Below, in pieces: positions 52,889 through 61,405 of a DNA stretch of 64,000 bases. Within the stretch, counting starts at the first letter, position 1; every line of letters starts with the position of its first letter. The position numbers and the translations under genes are program-made. The notes beneath the pieces were generated by a model. That model did not search any database. It saw only the letters and a program-made list of their open reading frames with translations, and was not told the origin of the DNA. Location of the stretch: assembly GCA_021108395.1 (NCBI GenBank), contig JAIOQZ010000027.1, forward strand, positions 124,001 through 188,000, read 5' to 3'. The DNA is from Candidatus Cloacimonadota bacterium. Its GTDB lineage: Bacteria > Cloacimonadota > Cloacimonadia > Cloacimonadales > JAIOQZ01.

Positions 52889-53691
52889 ATCAATACTCCT
52901 GTGCCTTGCGTTGATATTTCATATGTCCATTTACGGTAAATCTCGTAGGCGCAAATTCCGAAGGCCACCCCCACATTCAGCGAGTTCTTCATGCCCATCA
53001 CGGGAATCTGCACCCGCCTGTCGCACAGGGCGAGGCATTCGTCGTCGAGGCCGTGGGCTTCGTTGCCCAGCACGATTGCGCAGGGACGCGGTATGCGGCT
53101 GTGGTGGATGTCGCTGTCCTCCCAGCCGGTCTCGAGCGCCACCAGCGGAACACCGGCGGTCTTCACCTGCTCCAGCGCATTGACAGGATCGCTGATGTGC
53201 AGGCATTCGATGACTTCCTGCGTGCCTCTGGCCGTGTGCGCCACCCTGGGGTGAGCAGCAGGCGGTGTGCAGCCGCAGGTGACGACCCGTTCCGCACCCA
53301 CACACTCGGCGGTGCGAATGATGCTGCCCACGTTGAACGCCGAGCGCAGGTTCACCAGCACGACTTTAAGCGGGATAATTTGCCGCTCGATCCCTGCGAA
53401 GTCGACGGGGATGTCGAGCGCGCTGTCGTCGGGCGCGTAGCCAAAGCTGTCGTACAACGGGCTCACTGCCGCGATGAACGCAAGCGGCGTGTCGGCGTCT
53501 GCGGGGACGTGAAAGCCCTCGGGCAACGTGGCGGTGGTCCATTCGCACAGGCGGCGCAGCTCGGCCAGCTCGTTTGCGGGGGGCGCTCCATGCCGCAGCC
53601 AGTCAGCCTCGACCAGTCGGCAGAGCTGGAATATCTTGCGCAACTGTCGCAGCGGCGGCAGGGATGTGAACTTGTGGCGGCTGAACTTCAT
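52882..53691 (-). CDS. TrmH/SpoU-family RNA 2'-O-methyltransferase
   Basis: 269 residues. The three SPOUT motifs are present: N-L-R-S-A-F-N-V-G-S-I-I-R-T, V-L-G-N-E-A-H-G-L and I-P-V-M-G-M-K-N-S-L-N-V-G-V-A. They form the knotted SAM site. The N-terminal 110 residues are an extra region not seen in minimal TrmH; it probably recognises the RNA. The target (tRNA or rRNA) cannot be decided here. Confidence 0.9.
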   Translation of the reverse strand: MKFSRHKFTSLPPLRQLRKIFQLCRLVEADWLRHGAPPANELAELRRLCEWTTATLPEGFHVPADADTPLAFIAAVSPLYDSFGYAPDDSALDIPVDFAGIERQIIPLKVVLVNLRSAFNVGSIIRTAECVGAERVVTCGCTPPAAHPRVAHTARGTQEVIECLHISDPVNALEQVKTAGVPLVALETGWEDSDIHHSRIPRPCAIVLGNEAHGLDDECLALCDRRVQIPVMGMKNSLNVGVAFGICAYEIYRKWTYEISTQGTGVLIC

Positions 53692-53779
53692 GGCTCGACT
53701 TCACCCCGCCGTGCGTAAAGCGTCAACGGAATTTCTTTACAAGCTCGCGCGCCCGTTTCCTACTGACGCTGGAGGCAGC

Positions 53780-54196
53780 ATGGAACTGGTCTATAAACGC
53801 CGCATCTGGGGATTCGAGTGCGACATCTACGGGCATCTCAACAACGCCCAGTACCTGCACCTGTATGAGGAAGCCCGCTCGGAGGCTCTGCGCGAGATCG
53901 GCATCACCATCGAGGACTTCCGGCGCATGGGCGTGCAGATCGTCATCACGCGGGTCGAGCTCGAGTACAAGCGCACCGTGCCCTTCGACGAGGTGGTCGA
54001 AATCCGCACACGCATCAGCTTCGCCAACCGCCTGCGCTCGACGTGGGAGCAGCGCATCTTCTCCGCCGACGGCACGCTCTGCAACCACGCGCTCATCGAG
54101 GGAGTCTATCTGCGCGAGGGCAGACCGCACCGCATCTCGCACGAGATGGTGAAGGTGTTTGGGGCGTTTTTGGGGGAGGGACAAAGAGACGCGTAG
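53780..54196 (+). CDS. Acyl-CoA thioesterase, YbgC/4HBT family
   Basis: 138 residues from ATG 53780, behind GGAGG. The fold signature is C-D-I-Y-G-H-L-N-N-A-Q-Y-L-H-L-Y-E-E-A, with the catalytic Asp in the usual D-x2-G-H-x-N position. It hydrolyses acyl-CoA thioesters. It is the only plus-strand gene after 24 kb, read away from the TrmH-like gene and towards the restriction enzyme gene. Confidence 0.88.
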   Translation: MELVYKRRIWGFECDIYGHLNNAQYLHLYEEARSEALREIGITIEDFRRMGVQIVITRVELEYKRTVPFDEVVEIRTRISFANRLRSTWEQRIFSADGTLCNHALIEGVYLREGRPHRISHEMVKVFGAFLGEGQRDA

Positions 54197-54205
54197 TGTG
54201 TTTTG

Positions 54206-55264
54206 TTAGATTAGCTTACTAAGCTCAATGTATCTGTCATTGTTATATTTCGCTTTTGCATCAAAAGCGTGCTTGTTGTATATCCGCGTTAAACGTTTGT
54301 TTCCACTGATTTCACGGCAAATCCTATCATCGTTCACTATCAATTCAATTTCAGATACTAAATACCATTTTCTCAATAATTCTACATATCTGTCTGTACC
54401 CCGATTCTCATTACTGTTGATATACTGATACTTTTCCATAAATTCGGGGGATGCTATGGAATTTATTATTTTAAGAATCTGCTCCATTGTATTGCTTTGC
54501 TGAGACAATAAATCCCATAACTCTGATGCAACCAGAGTTTCATCTGCTGCGAAATACTTCGTCATGTTAATAATTGACTTCAAAAATCTTGCTTTGTTAT
54601 GCGCGGTTCTTGCTTCCTTTTCAGGATTAACGGTTGGATCGAAAGGAAATCCAATGAAGAATTCAATCCGTTTACTTGGAAATGCTAAGGATAATGCAGC
54701 TTTGCCTTCTAATATTTTAGACTTCTCCCCTTTCATCTCACCTGAATTTGGCTTCACTGATTTAAGCTCAATTGCAGTTATCACATTTTCATCTTCAATA
54801 AACACATCAACAGAAAAATCACCAGCCTTTATAAAAGGTTCAACAGTGCTGTAATAAATAGCTCTATTTTCATATTCAAGATTAGGTTCTTTTGTAGAAT
54901 TACTTAAGTCTGTAATAATTTGAGTAATCTTGTCTTTCTGAGATTTTGTTATTCTAAGGTTTCCTAATGGTTTTTTTGACGTATATTCTCTCTTTTCACC
55001 CTGACTCAAGTGGTGAGCAATGTTTTCAAAAAATGTTTGGCCAAGAGTCGTATTCAACCCCTGTAACCAACTACTTAAGCTAATGAAATATGGTATGTCT
55101 GAGACTCTTCCTTCAATCTTGTCAGAAAAAGCTTTCAGAAATGCCTCGTGAAACGGCGCATTACGATTACTTGAAGCGTCAGTTGGAAAACTCTCAAATC
55201 GAGATACAAGTGTTCGAATTACTTCCTGCGAGATTTTTTCCTTAATTTTATCCGATAATGCCAT
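54206..55264 (-). CDS. Type II restriction endonuclease, TdeIII/MjaII-like
   Basis: 352 residues, AT-rich codons quite unlike the flanks. The resemblance is to the TdeIII/MjaII family, whose members cut GGNCC. A PD-(D/E)xK-type core is visible as S-V-D-V-F-I-E-D-E-N followed by A-I-E-L-K-S-V-K (about 150-172). The start ATG 55264 comes one base after the methyltransferase stop, with AAGGAG in the end of that gene. The GGNCC specificity is a family-level inference. Confidence 0.7.
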   Translation of the reverse strand: MALSDKIKEKISQEVIRTLVSRFESFPTDASSNRNAPFHEAFLKAFSDKIEGRVSDIPYFISLSSWLQGLNTTLGQTFFENIAHHLSQGEKREYTSKKPLGNLRITKSQKDKITQIITDLSNSTKEPNLEYENRAIYYSTVEPFIKAGDFSVDVFIEDENVITAIELKSVKPNSGEMKGEKSKILEGKAALSLAFPSKRIEFFIGFPFDPTVNPEKEARTAHNKARFLKSIINMTKYFAADETLVASELWDLLSQQSNTMEQILKIINSIASPEFMEKYQYINSNENRGTDRYVELLRKWYLVSEIELIVNDDRICREISGNKRLTRIYNKHAFDAKAKYNNDRYIELSKLI

Positions 55265-55265
55265 T

Positions 55266-56846
55266 TCATTTCTCCTTCATATGAAATATTATTTCAGCGT
55301 AGGCTGCTCTACTCTTTTCCACTCGGTTTAAAACAGGCCTTTTGTATTCATTGACAATTACCATATTTGATAAAGCAGCAATTTGTGGGTACAAACCATA
55401 TTTATCATTTGCTACTAAGAACACATTGTAATCCTGTTTCATGAAACGTTTACAATTATTCAATACGTCAGAAATGCCTTTAACGTACGACTTCCTGGCA
55501 TCAATTCCTTGTCCTTTAAACAATGGACCTATTTCTAATTCATCCCTTCTTTCAAAACCGAATAGATCGTAGGCATAGGCGTGTTGTTCATGGTAGTTAA
55601 TGAGACCTACATAAGGCGGACTTGAAAAGATCCCATCAATCTTTCTGTTAGTGAGCAACATGCCAAACTCAGGATTTCTTTTCGTCAATCTCTCAATTAA
55701 ATCAATATCTCTACTATCACCAGTCAGGCATAATTGGAAAGTCTCAGTCCTCAATTGACTGTATTGAAGAAGTCGCTTTATCGTGTCTTGTACATATCTC
55801 TGCCACCAGCTTGATATAGAAAACAATGGTTTGCATATCTTGCCATGCTTCTTGCAGTAATATGTAGTAATTATTGGTTCTTTAAGCGTTCCTAAATCAG
55901 CATGAGTAGTAGCGCGACATGATCGAACGGTTCGACTTAGCACTAAAGCAAGAATATTTTTTGTCTCTGAGTCGGCGATGTTTATAATCTGATCAAAAAC
56001 GAAGTCGATTTCATCTCTTACAACTTGCAAAAACCACTTATCCAGAAATGTATCACTTCCTGGCTGAGTCAATTTGATCTTATACTCACTTATTAACTCA
56101 TTGTAAATTGGTAGAAACTCATCTGATTTCTGATTGCCATACTCCTTTTCATTTATTACCTTCTTGATAACTTTGTACTTATACTCAGGTGATGGAAAAT
56201 ATTGATTATTATACAATCTCAGTTCATCTAACAGGCGATTCTCAAAATCCACATTTCTTTTTTCTCTTTGAAACTGCTTCAGTTTTCTGGTAATGGCGTC
56301 GGCTGTATGTTTGATGTCATATATGTTATATTTTCCAAGTTTGATATTGCTGATGAAAGCATTAAATGCAGAAACATCAATTCCAATTGAATGAATGCCC
56401 AATTCACTTGCCTGAACGAGAGTAGTGCCGCTACCACAAAAAGGATCCAATACAATATCTCCAGCATTGAAAAAGTAGTCCCTCTTGAATCTATCAGTAT
56501 GCTGATCCAAAAAGTACTCGACCAATTGTGGAATGAATTTTCCTTTATACGAGTGAAGTCGATGAACATGTTTTGTTGTTTCAGATTCTTTATATTCAGA
56601 GAAGGATAAATCCCAGTTTAAATCTCTCCCTAATTGCTTTTTCCATCGGTCTTTCTTTGTCTCGTGATGCGTTTTGTAGTATTCTTCCAAGTCATGTCTG
56701 TTGACAATAACACTTCCATTTTTATCACTTTTCTTGGGGATTCTGCCATACTGTATCAAGTAAGAGATATTCGACGCAGTAACGTTTCTACCCAATAAAT
56801 TGGATGCCCATATGCCTGCTTCCTTTACTGTCATCAACTCATGCAT
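55266..56846 (-). CDS. DNA methyltransferase of the type II system
   Basis: 526 residues, AT-rich. The N-terminal 60 residues look like an excisionase/MerR-type helix-turn-helix (M-T-V-K-E-A-G-I-W-A-S ... Y-G-R-I-P-K). The SAM motif D-P-F-C-G-S-G-T-T is at 134-142 and the catalytic S-S-P-P-Y at about 407-411. Ser before Pro-Pro-Tyr suggests N4-methylcytosine. The order (SAM motif first, about 265 residues between) is not the common beta order of such enzymes. It protects host DNA against the nuclease encoded next and, with its helix-turn-helix, may also control the operon. Confidence 0.85.
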   Translation of the reverse strand: MHELMTVKEAGIWASNLLGRNVTASNISYLIQYGRIPKKSDKNGSVIVNRHDLEEYYKTHHETKKDRWKKQLGRDLNWDLSFSEYKESETTKHVHRLHSYKGKFIPQLVEYFLDQHTDRFKRDYFFNAGDIVLDPFCGSGTTLVQASELGIHSIGIDVSAFNAFISNIKLGKYNIYDIKHTADAITRKLKQFQREKRNVDFENRLLDELRLYNNQYFPSPEYKYKVIKKVINEKEYGNQKSDEFLPIYNELISEYKIKLTQPGSDTFLDKWFLQVVRDEIDFVFDQIINIADSETKNILALVLSRTVRSCRATTHADLGTLKEPIITTYYCKKHGKICKPLFSISSWWQRYVQDTIKRLLQYSQLRTETFQLCLTGDSRDIDLIERLTKRNPEFGMLLTNRKIDGIFSSPPYVGLINYHEQHAYAYDLFGFERRDELEIGPLFKGQGIDARKSYVKGISDVLNNCKRFMKQDYNVFLVANDKYGLYPQIAALSNMVIVNEYKRPVLNRVEKSRAAYAEIIFHMKEK

Positions 56847-56904
56847 CTTTGTGCGTCCTCAGTTACGTAATCAATATTTCTCATCTCTAATTGTAAGCAA
56901 CCAT

Positions 56905-56935
56905 ATTCATAGTTTCCATACAGTGATTTGTGTCA
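56905..56935 (-). promoter_or_regulatory. Candidate promoter of the restriction-modification operon
   Basis: Minus strand TTGACA (56930-56935) and TATGAA (56905-56910) are 19 bases apart, 59 bases upstream of the methyltransferase ATG. Confidence 0.4.
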
Positions 56936-56960
56936 ATCATAAATAAAATCTATCCCCCCC

Positions 56961-57191
56961 TCACCCCAGATACGGCAACAACAACGTCGCCAGGCCGAAG
57001 AACGAGGCGAAGCCACCCTCGTCGGTGTCCAGCTCACTGACGATGCGCGCCAGACGCTCCTGGCCGAGGTTGTTCACCAGCTCCTCGCGCAGTTCGTCGT
57101 GCAGCTCCCACAACACGTCGGCAGCGAACTCGTCATCGAACAGGCCGAACAGATAGAGCCGCTGCCCCTGAACCCCATCCACTTTTTGCAA
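56961..57191 (-). pseudogene. Fragment of an MgtE-like magnesium transporter N-domain
   Basis: 76 codons. The middle (L-F-D-D-E-F-A-A-D-V-L, then L-R-E-E-L and L-A-R-I-V-S-E-L-D) matches the helical repeat of the cytoplasmic MgtE N-domain. Both sides are lost: upstream the frame runs into repeat copy 3 (the nominal TTG start is inside its first hairpin), and downstream it changes to unrelated residues and stops. The CBS and membrane domains are absent. It lies between the restriction-modification island and rplQ, a likely site of rearrangement. Confidence 0.5.
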
Positions 57192-57314
57192 AAAGTGGAA
57201 TCAAAAACCCTTAGCGGATGCTACGCATCCTTTGTGTCACAAGAATATGTTTTGTGATAAGATACGAAGTACCCGCTAAAGCTTATGGTTCTACCTTTTT
57301 CTCGAAAAAGGCAG
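57164..57314. repeat. Nested-palindrome intergenic repeat, copy 3
   Basis: Starts with GCCCCTGAACCCC and has hairpins TCCACTTTTT/AAAAAGTGGA (57178-57199), GGATGC/GCATCC (57216-57230) and CCTTTTT/AAAAAGG (57294-57311). The stretch from CTTAGCGGATG to TGTGTCACAAGAAT is almost the same as in copy 2. The second small hairpin and the outer pairing are more decayed. It lies between the MgtE fragment and the rplQ terminator. Confidence 0.8.
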
Positions 57315-57326
57315 ATCGTTTTGCAT

Positions 57327-57360
57327 AAAAAAAGAGAGCGCCGACATTGTCAACACTCTC
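57327..57360 (-). terminator. Terminator of the spc/alpha ribosomal operon
   Basis: Minus-strand transcript: GAGAGTGTTGACA pairs with TGTCGGCGCTCTC (several G-U pairs) at 57360-57334, followed by seven T (57333-57327). It lies 36 bases after the rplQ stop. Confidence 0.8.
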
Positions 57361-57395
57361 TGGCTGCGCTCGGCAGCTATAATGATTGAGGCAGG

Positions 57396-57806
57396 TTACT
57401 TCTTTGTATCCTTGCCCTTGCCCTTGTCCTTGTCCTTAGTATCGAGCACGGGACGGTCAACCAGCTCGATGATGGCCATGGGTGCACAGTCCCCCCGGCG
57501 CGGACTGGTCTTGTAGATGCGCGTGTATCCACCCTGGCGATCCTCGAAGCGCGGCGCTATCTCGTCAAACAGCTTCTTGACGAGGCTGCGATCTTCGAGC
57601 ACTTTGAAAGCCAGTCGGCGGTGATGCACAGCGCCTTTCTTGCCATAGGTGATTACCCGTTCGACCAGGCGGCGGGCTTCTTTGGCTTTTGCCTGGGTGG
57701 TGGTGATGCGTTCGTGCTTCACCAAGTCCTTCACCAGGTTGCGCAACATCGCTTTGCGATGGTCAGCCTCGCGGCCAAACTTGCGTCCTTCCATTCTATG
57801 TCGCAT
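57396..57806 (-). CDS. rplQ: 50S ribosomal protein L17
   Basis: 136 residues. [12 protein letters not shown] and R-K-A-M-L-R-N-L are diagnostic. The C-terminus ends in a Lys/Asp/Gly tail coded by imperfect hexamer repeats (CCTTGC/CCTTGT on the plus strand, about 57410-57437). The body of L17 is usually about 120 residues, so this tail is an extension. Last gene of the operon. Confidence 0.96.
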   Translation of the reverse strand: MRHRMEGRKFGREADHRKAMLRNLVKDLVKHERITTTQAKAKEARRLVERVITYGKKGAVHHRRLAFKVLEDRSLVKKLFDEIAPRFEDRQGGYTRIYKTSPRRGDCAPMAIIELVDRPVLDTKDKDKGKGKDTKK

Positions 57807-57810
57807 GTTT

Positions 57811-58830
57811 CTATCCTTTTCTGCGAGTCGTTACTCGTTTCTTGGCCTCTTCTATAAGGCTCATCTTCTCGTCCACAGGGAAACCGAGGTGCAGGTCGTA
57901 CTTGGCCAGCAGGCTCGTAATCTCATCCAGCGATTTCTTGCCGAAATTGCGATACTTGAGCATCTCCTGGTCAGTCTTGGCCACGAGTTCGCCAATCGTT
58001 TCTATCTTGGCGGCGGCCAGGCAATTGCTGGAACGTACGGTGAGTTCGAGCTCCTTCACACTCATGGTCAGCTGCTTGTTCAGTTGCTCGAGCTCCGGGT
58101 CCATCTCGACTTCTTCGAGATACTCCGGCTCTTCGTCAAACAACGAGATTTTGCCGTAGAAATCCTTGAGAATCTTGGCGCTGAGAAAGAGCGCGTCCTT
58201 CGGCTCGATGCTGCCGTCGGTCCATACGTCCATTGAGAGCTTGTCGAAGTCGGTCTTTTCGCCAACGCGCTGGTGACCGGCCTTGAAATTCACGCGGGTA
58301 ACCGGCGAGTAGATGGAATCTACCGGGATAACGCCAACAGCCTGATCTTCCATATCATGGTCATCTGCCGAGACATAGCCGCGGCCCACGCCAACCCAAA
58401 GCTCCATCAGGAACTCGACGTCCTCGGTCATCTCGAGCAGTTCGAGGTCTGTGTTGACCACGTTCACGTCTGCGCTGCCAGTGATGTCGCCGGCGGTAAT
58501 CATGCCTTTGCCACTGTGTTCGAGCGTGAGCTTCACCTCGTTGATGGTGTCCATCTTGAACACCACCTTCTTGAGGCGGAGAATAAGGTCGATGTAATCG
58601 GCGCTCGAACCTGGAATGGGCACGAACTCGTGGTGCAGGCCTTCGATCTTCACATAGCGAATGGCCGCACCCTGTATCGAGGAAAGCAGCACGCGACGCA
58701 GTGTATTGCCGATTGTGGTGGCAAACCCTGGCTCCAGCGGGCCGATTTCAAATTTACCATAGGTTTCGGTATAAGACTTCTCATCTATGTCCACAGTTTC
58801 GGGCATCTGCAGCGGTTCAAGAAGCATCAT
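57811..58830 (-). CDS. rpoA: RNA polymerase alpha subunit
   Basis: 339 residues from ATG 58830, behind AGGAG. The N-terminal assembly domain has [11 protein letters not shown]; the C-terminal domain (about 265-325) has L-T-V-R-S-S-N-C-L and F-G-K-K-S-L-D-E-I, which contact DNA UP elements and activators. It lies 4 bases before rplQ. Confidence 0.97.
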   Translation of the reverse strand: MMLLEPLQMPETVDIDEKSYTETYGKFEIGPLEPGFATTIGNTLRRVLLSSIQGAAIRYVKIEGLHHEFVPIPGSSADYIDLILRLKKVVFKMDTINEVKLTLEHSGKGMITAGDITGSADVNVVNTDLELLEMTEDVEFLMELWVGVGRGYVSADDHDMEDQAVGVIPVDSIYSPVTRVNFKAGHQRVGEKTDFDKLSMDVWTDGSIEPKDALFLSAKILKDFYGKISLFDEEPEYLEEVEMDPELEQLNKQLTMSVKELELTVRSSNCLAAAKIETIGELVAKTDQEMLKYRNFGKKSLDEITSLLAKYDLHLGFPVDEKMSLIEEAKKRVTTRRKG

Positions 58831-58874
58831 ATGGACTCCTGTGTTAACCGGGGCATCAAGCACCCCGCAGCTTG

Positions 58875-59486
58875 TTATTGCGAGTAGAACTCGACGATGA
58901 GGCGTTCGTCCACATTGACCGGAATCTGCTCGCGCAGAGGGATGCGGGTGAAGGTGCCTTCGAGCTTCTCTTTATCTACTTCGATCCAGTCACAGGCCGG
59001 ACTGGTGATGTCAACGGCTTCCTGAATCTGCTTCATGGTGCGGCTTTTGGCGCGCACTTTAATTACATCGCCTTCCTTGACAAGGAACGAGGGGATGTCC
59101 ACCTTGCGACCATTGACGGTGATGTGTCCGTGATTCACGAACTGGCGAGCCTGGGGACGCGTTACGGCGAATCCCATGCGGAACACCACGTTGTCGAGGC
59201 GACGTTCGAGCAGTTGCAGCAGGTTTTCACCCGTGACGCCCTTCATTTTGTCGGCTTTCGAGAAATAAAGGCGGAACTGCTTCTCCATCAGGCCGTACAT
59301 GAAGCGTAATTTTTGCTTCTCACGCAGGTGAATGCCATAGTCGCTGATTTTGCGGCGAAACTTCTGGCCGTGATCACCTGGCGGGTACTTGCGCTTTTCG
59401 AGAATCTTGTCGTACTTGGGAGTCTCGAAGATGTTCTCGCCAAAACGTCGGCACAGCTTCGCTTTCGATCCTGTATATCTTGCCAT
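58875..59486 (-). CDS. rpsD: 30S ribosomal protein S4
   Basis: 203 residues. [17 protein letters not shown] at the start and an S4 domain [11 protein letters not shown]. Only one Cys lies in the N-domain, so this is the zinc-free type. In many bacteria S4 also represses the alpha operon. It lies 44 bases before rpoA. Confidence 0.97.
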   Translation of the reverse strand: MARYTGSKAKLCRRFGENIFETPKYDKILEKRKYPPGDHGQKFRRKISDYGIHLREKQKLRFMYGLMEKQFRLYFSKADKMKGVTGENLLQLLERRLDNVVFRMGFAVTRPQARQFVNHGHITVNGRKVDIPSFLVKEGDVIKVRAKSRTMKQIQEAVDITSPACDWIEVDKEKLEGTFTRIPLREQIPVNVDERLIVEFYSQ

Positions 59487-59496
59487 GCTTCCTCCG

Positions 59497-59895
59497 TTAT
59501 ATCCTACGCTGCTTGGGCGGACGGCAACCGTTGTGCGGGATGGGCGTCTCGTCCTTTATCATGACGACACGCAGGCCGGTCGCGTTGAGTGAGCGGATGG
59601 CCGCTTCTCGTCCGCCGCCGGGGCCCTTCACGATCACTGCAACCTTGCTGATGCCCATGTCCATGGCCGTGCGAGCCACTTCCTGAGCAGCCATCTGCGC
59701 GGCGAACGGTGTGCTCTTCTTCGAGCCTTTGTAACCGATCTTGCCGCCGCTGGACCAGGTGAGCGTGTTGCCGGCTTTGTCCGACAGCGTTACTATTGTA
59801 TTGTTGAAGCTCGAGTGCACATGCGCCACGGCTTCGTCGAAGGCCACGCGCGTACGCTTCTTCTTGACCTTCTTTGCTACTTTCTTCTTGGCCAC
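59497..59895 (-). CDS. rpsK: 30S ribosomal protein S11
   Basis: 132 residues. [11 protein letters not shown] and [11 protein letters not shown] are diagnostic, and the basic C-terminus ends [12 protein letters not shown]. Start GTG 59895, 12 bases after rpsM. It forms part of the 30S platform. Confidence 0.97.
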   Translation of the reverse strand: MAKKKVAKKVKKKRTRVAFDEAVAHVHSSFNNTIVTLSDKAGNTLTWSSGGKIGYKGSKKSTPFAAQMAAQEVARTAMDMGISKVAVIVKGPGGGREAAIRSLNATGLRVVMIKDETPIPHNGCRPPKQRRI

Positions 59896-59907
59896 TGGCT
59901 CCCCCTG

Positions 59908-60276
59908 TTATTTCTTCTTGCGGATGCCGCCGGGCTTGGGGCCCTTGCGGGTGCGTGCGTTGGTGTGGGTACGCTGTCCACGCACGGGCAGACCACGTTT
60001 GTGACGCTGGCCACGATAGCAGCCAATCTCCATCAGCCGCTTGATGTCCATCGTCCGCTGGGTACGAAGACTGCCTTCCACAACATAATCGTTCGTGATA
60101 ATATCGCGGATACTTTTCTCTTCTTCGGTGCTCAGATCCTTGACCCTTTTGCTCTCATCGATGCCAGCCTTTGTAAGAATCGCTTCCGACAGGCTGCGGC
60201 CGATGCCATAGATGTAGGTCAGACCTATTACAACTCGCTTGTCACGCGGTAATTCAATGCCTGCAATGTGTGCCAA
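59908..60276 (-). CDS. rpsM: 30S ribosomal protein S13
   Basis: 122 residues. [11 protein letters not shown] and [13 protein letters not shown] are diagnostic. The start is TTG 60276 behind AGGAGG. It contacts the 50S subunit and the P-site tRNA from the 30S head. Confidence 0.97.
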   Translation of the reverse strand: MAHIAGIELPRDKRVVIGLTYIYGIGRSLSEAILTKAGIDESKRVKDLSTEEEKSIRDIITNDYVVEGSLRTQRTMDIKRLMEIGCYRGQRHKRGLPVRGQRTHTNARTRKGPKPGGIRKKK

Positions 60277-60291
60277 ACCGCTTCCTCCTGT

Positions 60292-60408
60292 TTATCCCTG
60301 ACGCTGTTTATGTCGCGGGTTGCTGGAACAGATAACCCGGATGACGCCGTGGCGCTTGATGATCCGGCAGTCTCTGCATATCTTTTTGACGGATGCTTGT
60401 ACTTTCAT
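60292..60408 (-). CDS. rpmJ: 50S ribosomal protein L36, zinc-binding form
   Basis: 38 residues, ATG 60408 to TAA 60292. [15 protein letters not shown] and V-I-C-S-S-N-P-R-H give the Cys3-His zinc site of the C+ form. It lies between infA and rpsM, as usual. Confidence 0.95.
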   Translation of the reverse strand: MKVQASVKKICRDCRIIKRHGVIRVICSSNPRHKQRQG

Positions 60409-60417
60409 TGTAGTCCC

Positions 60418-60636
60418 CTATTTGTAACGATAAACGATCCTGCCGCGCGTCAGATCGTAGGGAGAGAGCTCGAGTTTGACCTTGTCTCCCGGCAGTATTC
60501 TAATGTAATGCATACGCATCTTGCCGGAAGTGTGGGCCAGAATCTCGTGGCCGTTCTCCAGTTCTACGCGGAACGTAGTATTGGGCAACGCTTCTTTGAC
60601 AATGCCTTCAACTTCGATGACGCCAGCTTTCGCCAT
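60418..60636 (-). CDS. infA: Translation initiation factor IF-1
   Basis: 72 residues, the standard length. It is a single OB fold: [13 protein letters not shown], then F-R-V-E-L-E-N-G-H and R-I-L-P-G-D-K-V. It blocks the A site during initiation. It lies 6 bases after map. Confidence 0.96.
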   Translation of the reverse strand: MAKAGVIEVEGIVKEALPNTTFRVELENGHEILAHTSGKMRMHYIRILPGDKVKLELSPYDLTRGRIVYRYK

Positions 60637-60642
60637 GTTGTC

Positions 60643-61404
60643 CTATCCTGTTTTTGTGAGTATCTCGGGCTCGCCATCCCGTATCAGGATGCTGTGCTCG
60701 AAATGCGCGGACAAACTGCCGTCCGCGGTTTTGAATTCCCAGCCGACTTCCTTCACGCGGGATGTTCCCACGTTCACCATCGGCTCGATAGCCAGCGTCA
60801 TGCCTGCACGCAAACGAGCGCCCAGACCCTTGCGGCCAACATTGGGCACCATTGGTTCTTCGTGCAACGCGAAGCCGACACCATGCCCTGTGAGACTGTC
60901 GGCGGCGTGGTAGCCGTTCTTGCGGATGTGTGCGCCAATGGCCGCCGAGATGTCCCCGACGCGGTTGCCGGCGACAGCTTGCGCAATACCGCATAGCAGC
61001 GACGCGAGTGTCACTTCGAGCAGGCGTATGGTCTCATCGGGCACACCGCCCACGACGTAAGTCCACGCGCCGTCTCCATAGCAGCCGTTCTTAACGGTAC
61101 CCACGTCCACGCCGATGATGTCACCGTCGCGCAGCACGTCGCCTTTACGCGGAATGCCATGCACGATGGTGTCGTTCATCGAAGCGCAGATTGCTGCCGG
61201 GAATGGCGGCAGCCCGGGTATCTGGTAGCCAAGAAACGCGGGTTTGGCGCCCTCGCCGCGAATGATTTCCGCGGCGATGCGGTCCAGCTCCCATGTGCTG
61301 ACTCCAGCTTTCACTTCATCTTTCAATGTATGAAGGACCATAGCCACGATCCGGTTTGCTTCCCGGATGCGGCCCACTTCCTCGTCATTCTTTATCGGAA
61401 TCAT
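60643..61404 (-). CDS. map: Methionine aminopeptidase, type I
   Basis: 253 residues. It removes the first Met from new proteins. Metal ligands sit in G-V-D-V-G-T, T-G-H-G-V-G and E-P-M-V; the usual catalytic His is in N-D-T-I-V-H-G-I-P. No N-terminal SH3 extension, so it is the short type I form. There is no adk gene between it and secY, unlike in many operons. It lies 1 base after secY. Confidence 0.96.
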   Translation of the reverse strand: MIPIKNDEEVGRIREANRIVAMVLHTLKDEVKAGVSTWELDRIAAEIIRGEGAKPAFLGYQIPGLPPFPAAICASMNDTIVHGIPRKGDVLRDGDIIGVDVGTVKNGCYGDGAWTYVVGGVPDETIRLLEVTLASLLCGIAQAVAGNRVGDISAAIGAHIRKNGYHAADSLTGHGVGFALHEEPMVPNVGRKGLGARLRAGMTLAIEPMVNVGTSRVKEVGWEFKTADGSLSAHFEHSILIRDGEPEILTKTG

Positions 61405-61405
61405 G

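Noticed and set aside
53528-53779. A longer N-terminus for the plus-strand thioesterase (frame open from 53528)
   Set aside because: The extra part is antisense to the TrmH-like gene; ATG 53780 has GGAGG and matches the family start.
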